NCBI GenBank assembly: GCA_003132665.1
Contig: PKYN01000009.1
Span: 175,859 to 239,858 of the forward strand
Direction: 5' to 3'
Length of the DNA: 64,000 nt
Source: Actinomycetota bacterium
GTDB taxonomy: Bacteria > Actinomycetota > Thermoleophilia > Gaiellales > Gaiellaceae
Shown here: positions 1 through 8,463 of the stretch, piece by piece
Numbering within the stretch: the stretch's first letter is position 1
Layout: every line of letters begins with the position of its first letter
Position numbers and translations under genes: made by a program
Notes under the pieces: generated by a model
What the model saw: the letters and a program-made list of their open reading frames with translations, nothing else
What the model was told of the DNA's origin: nothing
Database searches by the model: none

Positions 1-264
1 GTCACCTTCACCGCCGGCGGCATCGCCACTCCCGCCGACGCGTCGCTCTGCATGCAGCTAGGCGCCGACGGCGTCTTCGTCGGCTCGGGCATCTTCAAGT
101 CCGACGATCCCGCTCCGCGCGCCAAGGCGATCGTCGAGGCGACCACTCATTTCCAGGATCCCGAGGTGCTCGCTCGCGTCTCGCAGGGTCTGGGCGAAGC
201 GATGGCTTCGATCTCTACCGCGACTCTCGACGAGAGTCAGCTGCTCGAGACACGCGGCTGGTAG
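1..264 (+). CDS. pdxS: PdxS, pyridoxal 5'-phosphate synthase lyase subunit, C-terminal part
   Basis: The frame is open from the window edge and ends at a TAG at 262-264, so only the last 87 residues are visible. PdxS condenses ribose 5-phosphate, glyceraldehyde 3-phosphate and ammonia to pyridoxal 5'-phosphate; PdxT supplies the ammonia. The visible part carries the barrel's phosphate-binding region ([12 protein letters not shown], then [15 protein letters not shown]) and ends in RGW, which is typical of the family. Its usual partner pdxT lies about 1 kb downstream instead of directly adjacent, with an opposed SDR gene in between. A diverged copy of its last 13 codons lies 50 bp downstream, described separately. 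The identity is secure from these motifs and from the pdxT gene nearby. Confidence 0.95.
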   Translation, partial: VTFTAGGIATPADASLCMQLGADGVFVGSGIFKSDDPAPRAKAIVEATTHFQDPEVLARVSQGLGEAMASISTATLDESQLLETRGW

Positions 265-314
265 TTCGTCGAGGCCTCGACGAAAGCGAACTGCTCGAGA
301 CACGCGGCTGGTGA
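226..314 (+). repeat. Direct duplication of the pdxS 3' end
   Basis: The 39 bases at 226-264, which are the last 12 codons plus stop of pdxS, recur at 276-314 with an offset of 50 bp. The final 22 bases before the stop are identical (241-262 and 291-312). The differences fall as expected for coding sequence: GAG to GAA and AGT to AGC are silent, CAG to GAA changes one residue, and the stop changes from TAG to TGA. The offset is not a multiple of three, so the second copy is not translated as part of pdxS. It looks like the end of a second pdxS allele left behind by recombination. Confidence 0.85.
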
Positions 315-317
315 CGA

Positions 318-345
318 TCAACGGAAATCTAGCGATTTCCGTTGA
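318..345. terminator. Hairpin after pdxS, probable terminator
   Basis: A perfect 12-bp inverted repeat (318-329 with 334-345) has a 4-base loop, TAGC. It follows pdxS and its duplicated end. The bases after it are only weakly T-rich (CAGTTCTTA), so termination is inferred from position and stem strength. It would close the pdxS transcript before the opposed SDR gene. Confidence 0.55.
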
Positions 346-420
346 CAGTTCTTAGCGAGTGTTTAGCACGCCTACGGCGCCGGCTAAAGAGCGAACAGCG
401 CCCCCCCGGCCTCCATCGCC

Positions 421-442
421 GCCGAGAAGCCGGGTTCTCGGC
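421..442 (-). terminator. Hairpin after the SDR gene
   Basis: An 8-bp inverted repeat (421-428 with 435-442) with a 6-base loop lies about 10 bases beyond the stop codon of the minus-strand SDR gene. There is no clear T tract on that strand. The position suggests a transcript end between the converging pdxS and SDR genes. Confidence 0.4.
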
Positions 443-451
443 GCGTGGGTT

Positions 452-1141
452 CTACCAAGCGATCTGGCGTTTTTCCTTGAAGAAGCCGCCGGTCGGCCCG
501 ACCTCCGGCAGCGTCGCCGCCCAGACGATCGTCTCGGCGCCTTGCTCCGGGCTGAGCGGCGCGGCGCGGCCGCCCATGTCGGTCTTGACCCAGCCGGGGT
601 CGACCGAGTTGACCAAGATGTTCATCCCCTCGAGCTCGTCGGCGAGAATCCGCGTGAGCGCGTTCAGCGCGGTCTTGGACAGTCGGTAGCCGGGCGAGCG
701 CCCGTTCATCTCGCTGAGCTGGGCCATGCCGGTGGCGACGTTGACGATGCGACCGTAGCCGTGCCGCTGCATGATCGGCACGATCTGCTGGCAGATGCGG
801 TAGGGGCCGAGTGTGTTCGTCTCGAAGCCGAGGCGGACGAGCTCGGCGGGGACGAGCAGGGCGCTCGTATCGGGATGGGCCCGGTCGGGTGCTATGCCTG
901 CGTTATTGACCAGCGCGTCGACACGCTCGAGCTCGCCCAGGCGGGCGATGTCTTGCTCGTTCGCCACGTCGAGCTTCAGCGCCGATACGTTCAATCCCTC
1001 GCTGTTGAGAACCGCGGCGGCCTCCTCGCCCTTGGCTAGGTCGCGCGCACCGAGCAGCACCGCGTAATCGAGGCGCCCGAGCTGACGGCAGACCTCGAAG
1101 CCGATGCCGCGATTTCCTCCCGTGACCAGTGCTACCAGCAC
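452..1141 (-). CDS. Short-chain dehydrogenase/reductase, carbonyl-reductase-like
   Basis: This 229-residue protein is a classical SDR with a Rossmann fold. The dinucleotide-binding motif TGGNRGIG is at residues 7-14, NNAG at 79-82, a candidate catalytic Ser at 143, and the YxxxK pair at Tyr152 and Lys156. The C-terminal pattern (PEQGAET, then GPTGGFFKEK) resembles eukaryotic-type carbonyl reductases of the CBR group, which reduce carbonyl compounds with NADPH; the actual substrate cannot be read from sequence. The ATG at 1141 fits the usual N-terminus, which begins directly with the first beta strand. It is transcribed against pdxS and pdxT and appears to have been inserted between them. Confidence 0.88.
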   Translation of the reverse strand: MLVALVTGGNRGIGFEVCRQLGRLDYAVLLGARDLAKGEEAAAVLNSEGLNVSALKLDVANEQDIARLGELERVDALVNNAGIAPDRAHPDTSALLVPAELVRLGFETNTLGPYRICQQIVPIMQRHGYGRIVNVATGMAQLSEMNGRSPGYRLSKTALNALTRILADELEGMNILVNSVDPGWVKTDMGGRAAPLSPEQGAETIVWAATLPEVGPTGGFFKEKRQIAW

Positions 1142-1262
1142 GAGTGGAACATTAGCCGGGTGGACGAGTTTAAACCAGACGCGTCGCTTCGAAATGCGAG
1201 GAGGGCGCCTGCGCCGACGATCTACCGGGCGGGGGCCGAAGGGCGGAATCTAGACTGAGGGT

Positions 1263-1856
1263 ATGGAAGAGCCGCTCAGAATCGGTGTCCTTGCCGTCCA
1301 GGGCAACTTCCGCGAGCACGTGAACGTGCTCGGCCGCCTCGGCGCGCGGGCGAGCGAGGTGCGAAAACCGAATCAGCTCGACGGCCTGGACGGCCTGATC
1401 ATCCCCGGCGGCGAGTCCACCGCGATCGGCAAGCTGGTGCGCGCCTACCAGCTCGAGCAGGCGATTCTCGCCTTCAAGGGCGCCATCTTCGGTACCTGCG
1501 CCGGCATGATCCTGCTCGCGCTGGGCGCGGTTGACGCCACGCCCGATCAGCCGCTGCTCGGGATGATCGACATCGTCGTTCGCCGCAACGCTTACGGACG
1601 CCAGGTGCACTCCTTCGAAACCGACCTCGAGCTGGCGGGCGAGACGCAGCCGTTGCGCGCCGTCTTCATCCGCGCGCCGTGGATCGAGAGCGCCGGCCCG
1701 GCGGTCGAGATTCTCGCGCAGCACGATGGTAGGCCCGTGCTGGCGCGCGAAGGCCGTATCCTTGTTGCAGCGTTCCACCCCGAGCTCACCGACGACACGC
1801 GCGTCCACGAGCTCTTCTGCGAGGTAGCACGGGAGGCAGCGAGTGTCCGGACATAG
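1263..1856 (+). CDS. pdxT: PdxT, glutaminase subunit of pyridoxal 5'-phosphate synthase
   Basis: This 197-residue class I glutamine amidotransferase releases ammonia from glutamine and passes it to PdxS for vitamin B6 synthesis. It shows the family start ([13 protein letters not shown]), the PGGEST motif near 48-53, the nucleophile Cys79 in GTCAGM, and the His/Glu pair in AFHPEL near the C-terminus. The length is normal for PdxT. The ATG at 1263 was chosen because it begins the first beta strand. Its end overlaps the GTG start of yebC by 14 bases, so the two genes are translationally close and probably co-transcribed. Confidence 0.97.
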   Translation: MEEPLRIGVLAVQGNFREHVNVLGRLGARASEVRKPNQLDGLDGLIIPGGESTAIGKLVRAYQLEQAILAFKGAIFGTCAGMILLALGAVDATPDQPLLGMIDIVVRRNAYGRQVHSFETDLELAGETQPLRAVFIRAPWIESAGPAVEILAQHDGRPVLAREGRILVAAFHPELTDDTRVHELFCEVAREAASVRT

Positions 1857-2598
1857 CAAGTGGTCGTCGATCAAGCACAAGAAGGGCGCCGCCGATATCA
1901 AGCGCGGCAAGCTCTTCTCGAAGCTCTCGCGCGCGATCATCGTCGCGGCCCGGGAGGGTGGCGGCGACCCCGACGCCAATCTCGCGCTCCAGAACGCGAT
2001 CGAGAAAGCCCGTTCCTATTCGATGCCGAAGGACAACATCGAGCGGGCGATCGCCAAGGGCACCGGTGAGGGCGCGGGCGGGCAGGTCTTCGAGACGGTC
2101 GTCTATGAGGGTTACGGATCCGGCGGCGTGGCGATCATCGTCGAGGCGCTGACCGAGAACCGCAACCGCACCGCCGCGGAGGTGCGTCACACCTTCGGCA
2201 AGTACGGCGGCAATCTCGGCACCGACGGCTCGGTGGGCTGGATGTTCGAGCGGCGCGCGGTCGTGCTCGTGCCGGCCGAGGGAGTGGACGAGGACGCGTT
2301 GATGCTGGCCGCAGCCGAGGGTGGCGCCGACGACGTGGACGGCGACGGCTCCAGCTTTGAGGTGACCGCCGCGCCCGAAGCGCTGCACGGCCTGCGCCAG
2401 GCAATCGAAGAAGCAGGTTTTCCGATCGAGTCGGCCGAGTTGACGATGCTGCCCAAGACGACCGTCGAGATGACGGAAGAGTCGACGGCGCGCACGCTGG
2501 TCAAGCTGGTCGAGGCGCTCGAGGAGCTCGACGACGTGCAAGAGGTCTACGCCAACTTCGACATCCCCGAGCAGCTGCTTGAGGCCGTCGCCTCGTAA
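1843..2598 (+). CDS. yebC: YebC/TACO1 family protein
   Basis: The 251-residue product starts with the hallmark [13 protein letters not shown] and has the full three-domain YebC length. Members act as DNA-binding regulators in some bacteria, and others act in translation, helping ribosomes through proline-rich stretches; which role applies here is not decidable from sequence. The GTG start at 1843 lies inside the end of pdxT. In many actinobacteria yebC is followed directly by ruvCAB; here 5.4 kb of other sequence separates them. No regulatory site is evident. Confidence 0.95.
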   Translation: MSGHSKWSSIKHKKGAADIKRGKLFSKLSRAIIVAAREGGGDPDANLALQNAIEKARSYSMPKDNIERAIAKGTGEGAGGQVFETVVYEGYGSGGVAIIVEALTENRNRTAAEVRHTFGKYGGNLGTDGSVGWMFERRAVVLVPAEGVDEDALMLAAAEGGADDVDGDGSSFEVTAAPEALHGLRQAIEEAGFPIESAELTMLPKTTVEMTEESTARTLVKLVEALEELDDVQEVYANFDIPEQLLEAVAS

Positions 2599-2986
2599 CC
2601 GAGGCGGGACGAAACAGCGGCTCTCTACTGACGCTCGCGTCTCGCGTGAAAGGCGCAGCGCCGTCGAAAAGACTGGCGCAGAATAAGATAGACTTCCGCG
2701 CTTTTCACTAAAAAGCGCTGCTCATACCGCTATTGGCAAGAGCCGTCCGATGCTTCAGCGTGCCGAATATGAGGTTAGGGCCACGCGGCGTAGCGGGCTC
2801 TCCGCATCGTCGTCGGTCGCTCCGATTGCCGAGATGCGTTCGAACCACCGCGTTCTCAACCGTCACCTCGAAGAATCATCGCCCGCCGCCCGCCAACTCG
2901 CGTTCTACGGGTATCGTATTTTCTAAGTTCAGGGTAAGAGCGGACCGAATACTCACTTTCAACCGACCGAAAGCGGTGAATCAAGA
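2599..2986. other. 388-bp intergenic region with a hairpin
   Basis: No convincing gene was found. A short open frame at 2733-2990 has no recognisable protein features and runs into the next gene. The stretch is visibly more AT-rich than its surroundings. An 8-bp inverted repeat with a 5-base loop (2698-2705 with 2711-2718) is the only clear structure and may end the pdxT-yebC transcript. The region marks the left edge of the block that separates yebC from ruvC. Confidence 0.5.
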
Positions 2987-3523
2987 ATGAAGACACGCCT
3001 TAGGAAGCCGTCACCAGCGATGATCGTAGCCTGCGTCGCACTCTTCCTCGCGACGACCGGCACGAGTGTTGCAGTGATCAATGCCGTGCCCAAGGGCAGT
3101 GTCGGCACCAAACAGCTCAAGAACAACGCGGTCATTTCGAGCAAGGTGAAAGACCACTCGCTCAAGGCCGTGGACTTCGCCAAAGGCCAGCTCCCGGCGG
3201 GGGCGAAGGGCTCTACCGGAGCCAACGGAGCCAACGGAGCCAACGGAGCGGCGGGCGTAAACAAAGTGGTCAAACGCACTGCCGAGGGCACGTTCGGAAC
3301 CAACTTCTCGAAAGTAACTGCATCCTGCAACTCGGGCGAGGTCGCGACCGGCGGCGGAGCCGACTGGGATGCGAGCACCAATACCGGGTGGCCGGTCGTG
3401 TCGTACAGCGTGCCGGATCCATACAACGCGGCGACACCGACCGGGTGGGCAGTTGAGATCGATAACTGGTCCGGTAGTGGTGGCGTCCAAGCAATCGCCT
3501 GGGTTCTCTGCACTTCGCCATAA
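2987..3523 (+). CDS. Secreted protein with a short collagen-like stretch
   Basis: The 178-residue product has a basic start and a hydrophobic segment at about residues 12-32 that should act as a signal peptide or anchor. A GSVGT-x-QLKNNAV segment follows, then seven Gly-x-x triplets (GAKGSTGANGANGANGAAG), then a 95-residue Cys-containing beta-type domain. I associate this layout with surface proteins of Thermoleophilia; no function is established. The ATG at 2987 directly precedes the signal sequence. It lies 13 bases upstream of the multicopper oxidase start and may be co-expressed with it. Confidence 0.8.
   Translation: MKTRLRKPSPAMIVACVALFLATTGTSVAVINAVPKGSVGTKQLKNNAVISSKVKDHSLKAVDFAKGQLPAGAKGSTGANGANGANGAAGVNKVVKRTAEGTFGTNFSKVTASCNSGEVATGGGADWDASTNTGWPVVSYSVPDPYNAATPTGWAVEIDNWSGSGGVQAIAWVLCTSP
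3218..3244 (+). repeat. Three 9-bp tandem repeats encoding Gly-Ala-Asn
   Basis: GGAGCCAAC occurs three times in a row inside the collagen-like segment of the preceding gene. Each unit adds one Gly-Ala-Asn triplet, so slippage here would change the length of the triple-helix region in whole triplets without breaking the frame. Confidence 0.9.
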
Positions 3524-3536
3524 CTCGAGAACCAAG

Positions 3537-6500
3537 ATGAAACGGCTAATGAAGTCCGAACTTCCCGGCGGCGGCTATCGCTGGAGGTCGCCGGCGAGGA
3601 CGCGAGGGGATTTTCTTAATCCCTCGAGGACAAGACGCAGGCTCACCGCTCTCATCTCCAGCACGGTGTTGGCGCTCGGGCTGAGCGCGCTGCTCAGTGG
3701 AGCCGCCGTCTCGGCCACGCCGTCGTCACCAGTCGACGAGTCAACTGTCCCTCATTACTTCGGGCCGTACCCGAACTGGGCGAACAGCCCGCTCACGGTG
3801 CCCGATGCCAACGTCACGATCACCGGCGACGGTAGCGGAGCCCAGGCTCAAGCACAGATCGGCAGAGACGGTTCGATCACGGGTATCACAGTGACCAACC
3901 CCGGGTCCGGGTACACGAACGCGAACATCGCCATTGCCGGATCCGGAACGGGCGCAGCGGCGAGCGCGCACATCGTCTCGAGAGGGACGGTCGTCTCCGT
4001 CGCGGTGAATAAACCAGGCGGCGGCTACACGTCGCCGGTCGTGAAGTTCAGAGATATCCCGAGATTCGGACGCGGCGATACCGGCAGCGGCGCGACGGCG
4101 ACCGCATACGGCATTGTCGACAACATCCGTCTTACCAACGGCGGGTTCGGCTATACAAATCCGACGGTGAACTTCGACCTGCCGAGCGACCCAAGCGGCG
4201 TGCAGGCTACAGGTCACGTGACAATGGACGCCAATGGCACGATCACGTCGATCGTCCTCGACAATCCCGGCTCCGGTTACTCGAACGCGCCGGGAGTCAG
4301 CATCCTTGATGGGACGCGGTTCGCCCCAGCCACGCACGATCCCGCGACGTTCAAAGAGGCGACTGCGACGGCGACAATCTCGATCTCGTCGGTCGTTCTC
4401 AACGCGTTCGGCCTGGGCTATACGCGGCCGCCCTCGATGATCATCACGGATCGAGCCGGTAGAGCAGGAACCGGTAGAGGAGCGACGGTGTCGGCATCGA
4501 TCAACAGCGGCACCATCACCTCGATCAACGTCACCAACCCGGGCTCCGGATACGTCTCACCGGGCGGCATCCGCAAGTTCGTCGACACCCTGCCGGGCCT
4601 TACGCCCGCGGGGGTAAACGACCTCGGACAGTACATCCCGGTGGCGCAACCCGACCAGACCACGTTCTCGAACACGGACTACTACGTGATCGCGGTTGTC
4701 CAGCACAGAGAGAAGATGCATTCGGATCTGCCCCCGACGCTGATGCGCGAGTACGTGCAGCTATCGACGAGCGTCATCCCGGGCAAGCAGGTTGCGCTGC
4801 AGACCGACCTGGTCAACGGCACCTCGGTGCCAACCCTGATGCCCGACGGCTCTCAAGCGCACGCGGTCGACGACCCGCACTACCTCGGGCCGATGATCGT
4901 CGCGCAGAAGGACCGCGCAGTGAGGGTCGTGTTCTACAACCTGCTGCCCACGGGCACTAACGGCGACCTGTTCCTCCCGACCGACTCCACCGTTATGGGC
5001 TCGGGCATGGGCCCGATGACCATGACGGCGCCGACCAACTCGGGAACCGTAACGGACGAGGTTCGCAACCCGATATGCACCCAGTACCCGAAGGACAGCT
5101 CGTGCTTCAAGGACAACCGGGCCACACTGCACTTGCACGGTGGCGTCACTCCCTGGATCAGCGACGGTACGCCGCACCAGTGGATCACGCCCGCCCACGA
5201 GAGCACGCCGTGGCCGCAGGGTGTCAGCGTGCAGAACGTGCCCGACATGGTTGGCGCCAGTAAGCCCGCCGGCGTGCCGGACTGCTCGAGTGCGACCGAC
5301 GGGTGCCAGACGTTCTACTACACGAACCAGCAGAGCGCGCGGCTGATGTTCTACCACGACCACGCTTGGGGCATCACTCGCCTTGGCGTGTACGCGGGCG
5401 AAGCCGCCGGATACGAGATCCAGGATCCGACCGAGAAGAAACTGATCACCGACGGAACGATTCCATCTGATCAGATTCCGCTGATCATCCAGGACAGGAC
5501 CTTCGTCCCGCAGTCCGCTCAGCTTGCCAAACAGGACCCGACCTGGGATTCCAGCCGCTGGGGCGCCTACGGCAACCTGTGGTACCAACACGTCTACATG
5601 CCGGCCCAGAACCCCGGTGATCCGAGCGGCGCAAGCTCGTTCGGGCGCTGGTTCTACGGGCCCTGGTTCTGGCCGCCTGCTACCGCGTCGGACATCTTGT
5701 ACGGACCAATCGCTAACCCGTACTACAACAAGGATCCGAAGACGAACTTCACCACGGACCTCACGACTCCGTGCAAGTTGGACGATCCCACCACCTGGCA
5801 GTACCAGACTGCCCCGTACTGCGAGCCGCCGAAGATCCCTGGCACACCCAACATCTCGGCGGGGATGGAGCAGTTCAACGACACCCCGGTGGTGAACGGG
5901 ACGGCGTACCCAACCACGACGGTGGATCCCAAGTCCTACCGCCTCAGGATCCTGAACGCGGCCAACGACCGCTTCTGGAACCTGCAGTGGTACGTGGCGG
6001 ACTCCACGGGAACCGAGGTCGCGCTCAAGCCGGACGAGCTCGCAGCGGCGCAAACCGACCCGACCGTCTTCCCGACGCCCGACACGACTCGGAGCCCGGT
6101 GGGGCCGAGCTGGATCCAGATCGGCACCGAGGGTGGGTTCCTGCCGGCTCCGGTGGTCGTCCCGAACCAGCCCATCACCTGGATCAACGACCCGACCAGG
6201 TTCGACTGGGGCAACGTCGACCAGCACGCACTGCTGGTAGCTCCCGCCGAGAGGGCCGACGCGATCGTCGATTTCTCGAAGTTCGCGGGTAAGACGCTGA
6301 TCCTGTACAACGACGCGCCGGCCGCGTTCCCGGGCCGGATCGCCTGTTACGACTACTACACGGGTGGCCCCGACCTCTCACCGGCATGCGCGCCAAGCAC
6401 GCTACCCGGGTACGGGCCGAACACTCGCACGATCATGCAGGTGAAGGTCTCGAACAACACCGCGGCTGCGCCGTTCGACTTGACCGCGCTGCAAGCGGCG

Positions 6501-7685
6501 TTCGCTCACAAGGCCAACGGCTCAGGCGTGTTCGAGTCCGGGCAGCACCCGATCATCGTCGGGCAGGCGGCTTACAACTCGGCCTACGGCACCAGCTTCG
6601 CCGCGAGTGGTGACTGCACCGATCCGGCTTCGACCATCAAGTGCGACGGGTTCGCCCGAATCGCGCAGCAGGGCGGAGACCTGTTCACCTTCGACACGTT
6701 GCTGGGACCGAAGCTGTCGATCCCGCTAAAGCCGAAAGCGCTTCACGACGAGACGAACTCGACCAGCTTCGATGAGTACGGGAGGATGACGGCGAACATG
6801 GGCGTCGAGGCCGTTCCGGCCACGCCCGCGCTTCAAAACGCCGTGATGCTTCCCTATACGCTCCCGCCAACGGAGGTGATCGACGCCAGTGGCCTGCCTG
6901 TCGGCGACGTCAACGTGACGCCGATCTCTTCGGCAACCGACGGGACGCAGATCTGGAAGATCACGCACAACGGGGTGGATACGCATCCAATCCACTTCCA
7001 CCTGTACGACGTGCAGATCCTTGACCGGGTCACTTGGGACAACATCATCATGCCGCCCGACCCGAACGAGCTGGGCTGGAAGGACACGATCAGGGTGAGT
7101 CCGCTCGAGGACACGATCGTGGCCCTGAGGCCGGTGATCCCTAGCCTGCCCTGGGAGATTCCGAACTCGATCAGGGAGCTCAACGCGATGATGCCGGACG
7201 GAGTGGAGGTTCCAGACTCTGTCCGAGGCCTGGCGACCGACCCGCAAGGAAACGCGATCACCATCACCAACCACCTCGTCAACTTCGGCTGGGAGTACGT
7301 GTGGCATTGCCACATCCTGGCTCACGAGGAGATGGACATGATGAGGCCGGAGGCGGTGGCGGTCCCACCGAAGGCGCCTACCGGTCTCGCGTACGACGGA
7401 ACGGCACTGTCGTGGACGGACAACTCGATCGCCGATACCGGGTGGGCCGTCCAAGAGCTGATCGGCACGGTATGGACCGACGTTTCGCCACCCGCGGCGC
7501 CGGATCTGACCCAGCCCAACACCACCGGCCCGAGGAGCTACGTCGCGACGCTCCCGGCCGGGCAGTACAGGGTGGCTGCTCGGAACACGGTCGGCGACAC
7601 CAACGTCTACAACTTGGTCCCGGGTACGCCCGAGTTCCCGGTCGTGACCGCGGAGTCGTACTCCAACATCGTGACCGTACCGTGA
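3537..7685 (+). CDS. Giant exported multicopper oxidase with N-terminal repeats and a fibronectin-like tail
   Basis: The 1382-residue protein has a long basic start (RTRRRL) and a hydrophobic segment at about 36-60, so it should be exported, possibly by Tat. Six modules of about 40 residues follow, each ending in a Gly-Tyr-Thr-like turn (near 122, 160, 202, 244, 291 and 335). The oxidase part has all four copper motifs: HLHGG at 532, HDH at 607, HPIHFH at 1150, and HCHILAHEEMDMM at 1257. The last hundred residues look like a fibronectin type III domain. Usual three-domain multicopper oxidases are about 500-600 residues, so the extra modules are unusual. It should couple one-electron oxidation of a substrate to reduction of oxygen to water outside the membrane; the substrate (phenol, bilirubin, Mn or Cu) is unknown. 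I chose ATG 3537, just after the preceding gene; ATG 3549 is also possible. Confidence 0.9.
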   Translation: MKRLMKSELPGGGYRWRSPARTRGDFLNPSRTRRRLTALISSTVLALGLSALLSGAAVSATPSSPVDESTVPHYFGPYPNWANSPLTVPDANVTITGDGSGAQAQAQIGRDGSITGITVTNPGSGYTNANIAIAGSGTGAAASAHIVSRGTVVSVAVNKPGGGYTSPVVKFRDIPRFGRGDTGSGATATAYGIVDNIRLTNGGFGYTNPTVNFDLPSDPSGVQATGHVTMDANGTITSIVLDNPGSGYSNAPGVSILDGTRFAPATHDPATFKEATATATISISSVVLNAFGLGYTRPPSMIITDRAGRAGTGRGATVSASINSGTITSINVTNPGSGYVSPGGIRKFVDTLPGLTPAGVNDLGQYIPVAQPDQTTFSNTDYYVIAVVQHREKMHSDLPPTLMREYVQLSTSVIPGKQVALQTDLVNGTSVPTLMPDGSQAHAVDDPHYLGPMIVAQKDRAVRVVFYNLLPTGTNGDLFLPTDSTVMGSGMGPMTMTAPTNSGTVTDEVRNPICTQYPKDSSCFKDNRATLHLHGGVTPWISDGTPHQWITPAHESTPWPQGVSVQNVPDMVGASKPAGVPDCSSATDGCQTFYYTNQQSARLMFYHDHAWGITRLGVYAGEAAGYEIQDPTEKKLITDGTIPSDQIPLIIQDRTFVPQSAQLAKQDPTWDSSRWGAYGNLWYQHVYMPAQNPGDPSGASSFGRWFYGPWFWPPATASDILYGPIANPYYNKDPKTNFTTDLTTPCKLDDPTTWQYQTAPYCEPPKIPGTPNISAGMEQFNDTPVVNGTAYPTTTVDPKSYRLRILNAANDRFWNLQWYVADSTGTEVALKPDELAAAQTDPTVFPTPDTTRSPVGPSWIQIGTEGGFLPAPVVVPNQPITWINDPTRFDWGNVDQHALLVAPAERADAIVDFSKFAGKTLILYNDAPAAFPGRIACYDYYTGGPDLSPACAPSTLPGYGPNTRTIMQVKVSNNTAAAPFDLTALQAAFAHKANGSGVFESGQHPIIVGQAAYNSAYGTSFAASGDCTDPASTIKCDGFARIAQQGGDLFTFDTLLGPKLSIPLKPKALHDETNSTSFDEYGRMTANMGVEAVPATPALQNAVMLPYTLPPTEVIDASGLPVGDVNVTPISSATDGTQIWKITHNGVDTHPIHFHLYDVQILDRVTWDNIIMPPDPNELGWKDTIRVSPLEDTIVALRPVIPSLPWEIPNSIRELNAMMPDGVEVPDSVRGLATDPQGNAITITNHLVNFGWEYVWHCHILAHEEMDMMRPEAVAVPPKAPTGLAYDGTALSWTDNSIADTGWAVQELIGTVWTDVSPPAAPDLTQPNTTGPRSYVATLPAGQYRVAARNTVGDTNVYNLVPGTPEFPVVTAESYSNIVTVP

Positions 7686-7710
7686 GAGTGAAGTCGGAGA
7701 GAGGCTGAGT

Positions 7711-7741
7711 AGCTGGGGGGCCTAAGGCCCCCCAGCTTTTT
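7711..7741 (+). terminator. Strong intrinsic terminator
   Basis: A perfect 12-bp stem (7711-7722 with 7726-7737) has a 3-base loop and is followed by five T residues. It lies 26 bases after the multicopper oxidase stop and clearly ends that transcription unit. Confidence 0.95.
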
Positions 7742-7974
7742 CACTTACGCATCCCGCGGGAAGCGTGGGTTCGAGTCCAGGACATGGTGCGACAACAATT
7801 AGTCCTCACAGAGCCGCAGAGGTGCTCTTTACGTCCACTTAACGTTCGCTTGTACTAAGGTGAGGGCAGCGCTTGCGGTCACGGGCGAGCCTTGACGCTG
7901 GGGGGTGTCGGGCTCGCCCCCATTTTACTTTCGGCGGCAGCTACACCGTCCGGCACGCGGCCTAGAGTCTCGAC
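7742..7974. other. Region before ruvC with a GC hairpin
   Basis: No gene was found. A 9-bp inverted repeat (7883-7891 with 7911-7919) with a 19-base loop is followed by CCATTTTACTTT and could be a terminator or a leader hairpin of ruvC. GGTTCGAGTCC at 7768-7778 matches a tRNA T-loop, but no complete tRNA surrounds it. Confidence 0.4.
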
Positions 7975-8463
7975 GTGAAAGTTCTCGGAATCGATCCCGG
8001 TACGGCTGCATGCGGGTACGGCATCGTCCAAGGAAACGCAAACCGCCTTCAGGCTCTAGACCACGGTTGGTGGCGAACGTCCCCCGGCACGCGGCTGGAG
8101 CTTCGCCTGCGGACTCTCTTCGAAGGAGTGAGCGAGTTGATTGTCCGCGAACAGCCCGATGCCGTCGCGCTCGAAGAGTCCTACGTCGGCGCCGACGCCC
8201 GCATCGCGCTCTCTGTAGGGCAGGCGCGCGGCGCCATCCTCGTCGCCGCCGCACTGGCCGGCGTTGAGTGCTTCGAATATGCGCCGGCGCGGGTCAAGCA
8301 GGCGACCTGCGGTCACGGGCGCGCCGACAAGGCTCAGATGCAGCGGATGGTGAAGGCGATCTTGCGCTTGGAGGAGATTCCGACGCCTGATCACGCCGCC
8401 GACGCGCTTGCCGTGGCGATCTGCCACGCGCTGGCGCCGCCGCTCGAAAGGCTCGCCGGATGA
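7975..8463 (+). CDS. ruvC: RuvC, Holliday junction resolvase
   Basis: This 162-residue endonuclease cuts Holliday junctions symmetrically during recombinational repair, working with RuvAB. The RNase H-like fold's acidic residues are present: Asp7 in GIDPGT, Glu67/68 in LEES, and Asp139/Asp143 in PDHAADALA. The length is standard. GTG at 7975 is the start that gives the normal N-terminus. Its stop overlaps the ruvA start by 4 bases (ATGA), so ruvC, ruvA and ruvB form one operon. Confidence 0.97.
   Translation: MKVLGIDPGTAACGYGIVQGNANRLQALDHGWWRTSPGTRLELRLRTLFEGVSELIVREQPDAVALEESYVGADARIALSVGQARGAILVAAALAGVECFEYAPARVKQATCGHGRADKAQMQRMVKAILRLEEIPTPDHAADALAVAICHALAPPLERLAG

Noticed and set aside
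2733..2990. 85-codon open frame in the yebC-downstream gap
   Set aside because: Composition is Arg/Pro-rich and not protein-like, it has no motif, and it runs into the start of the collagen-like gene.
4761..6227. 488-codon minus-strand open frame opposite the multicopper oxidase
   Set aside because: It is a shadow of the GC-rich oxidase gene; the plus strand has all four copper motifs, and the minus product is Arg/Val/Gly-rich without domains.
7711..7790. Possible tRNA gene
   Set aside because: Only the T-loop consensus is present; acceptor, D and anticodon arms cannot be formed, and the upstream part is the oxidase terminator.
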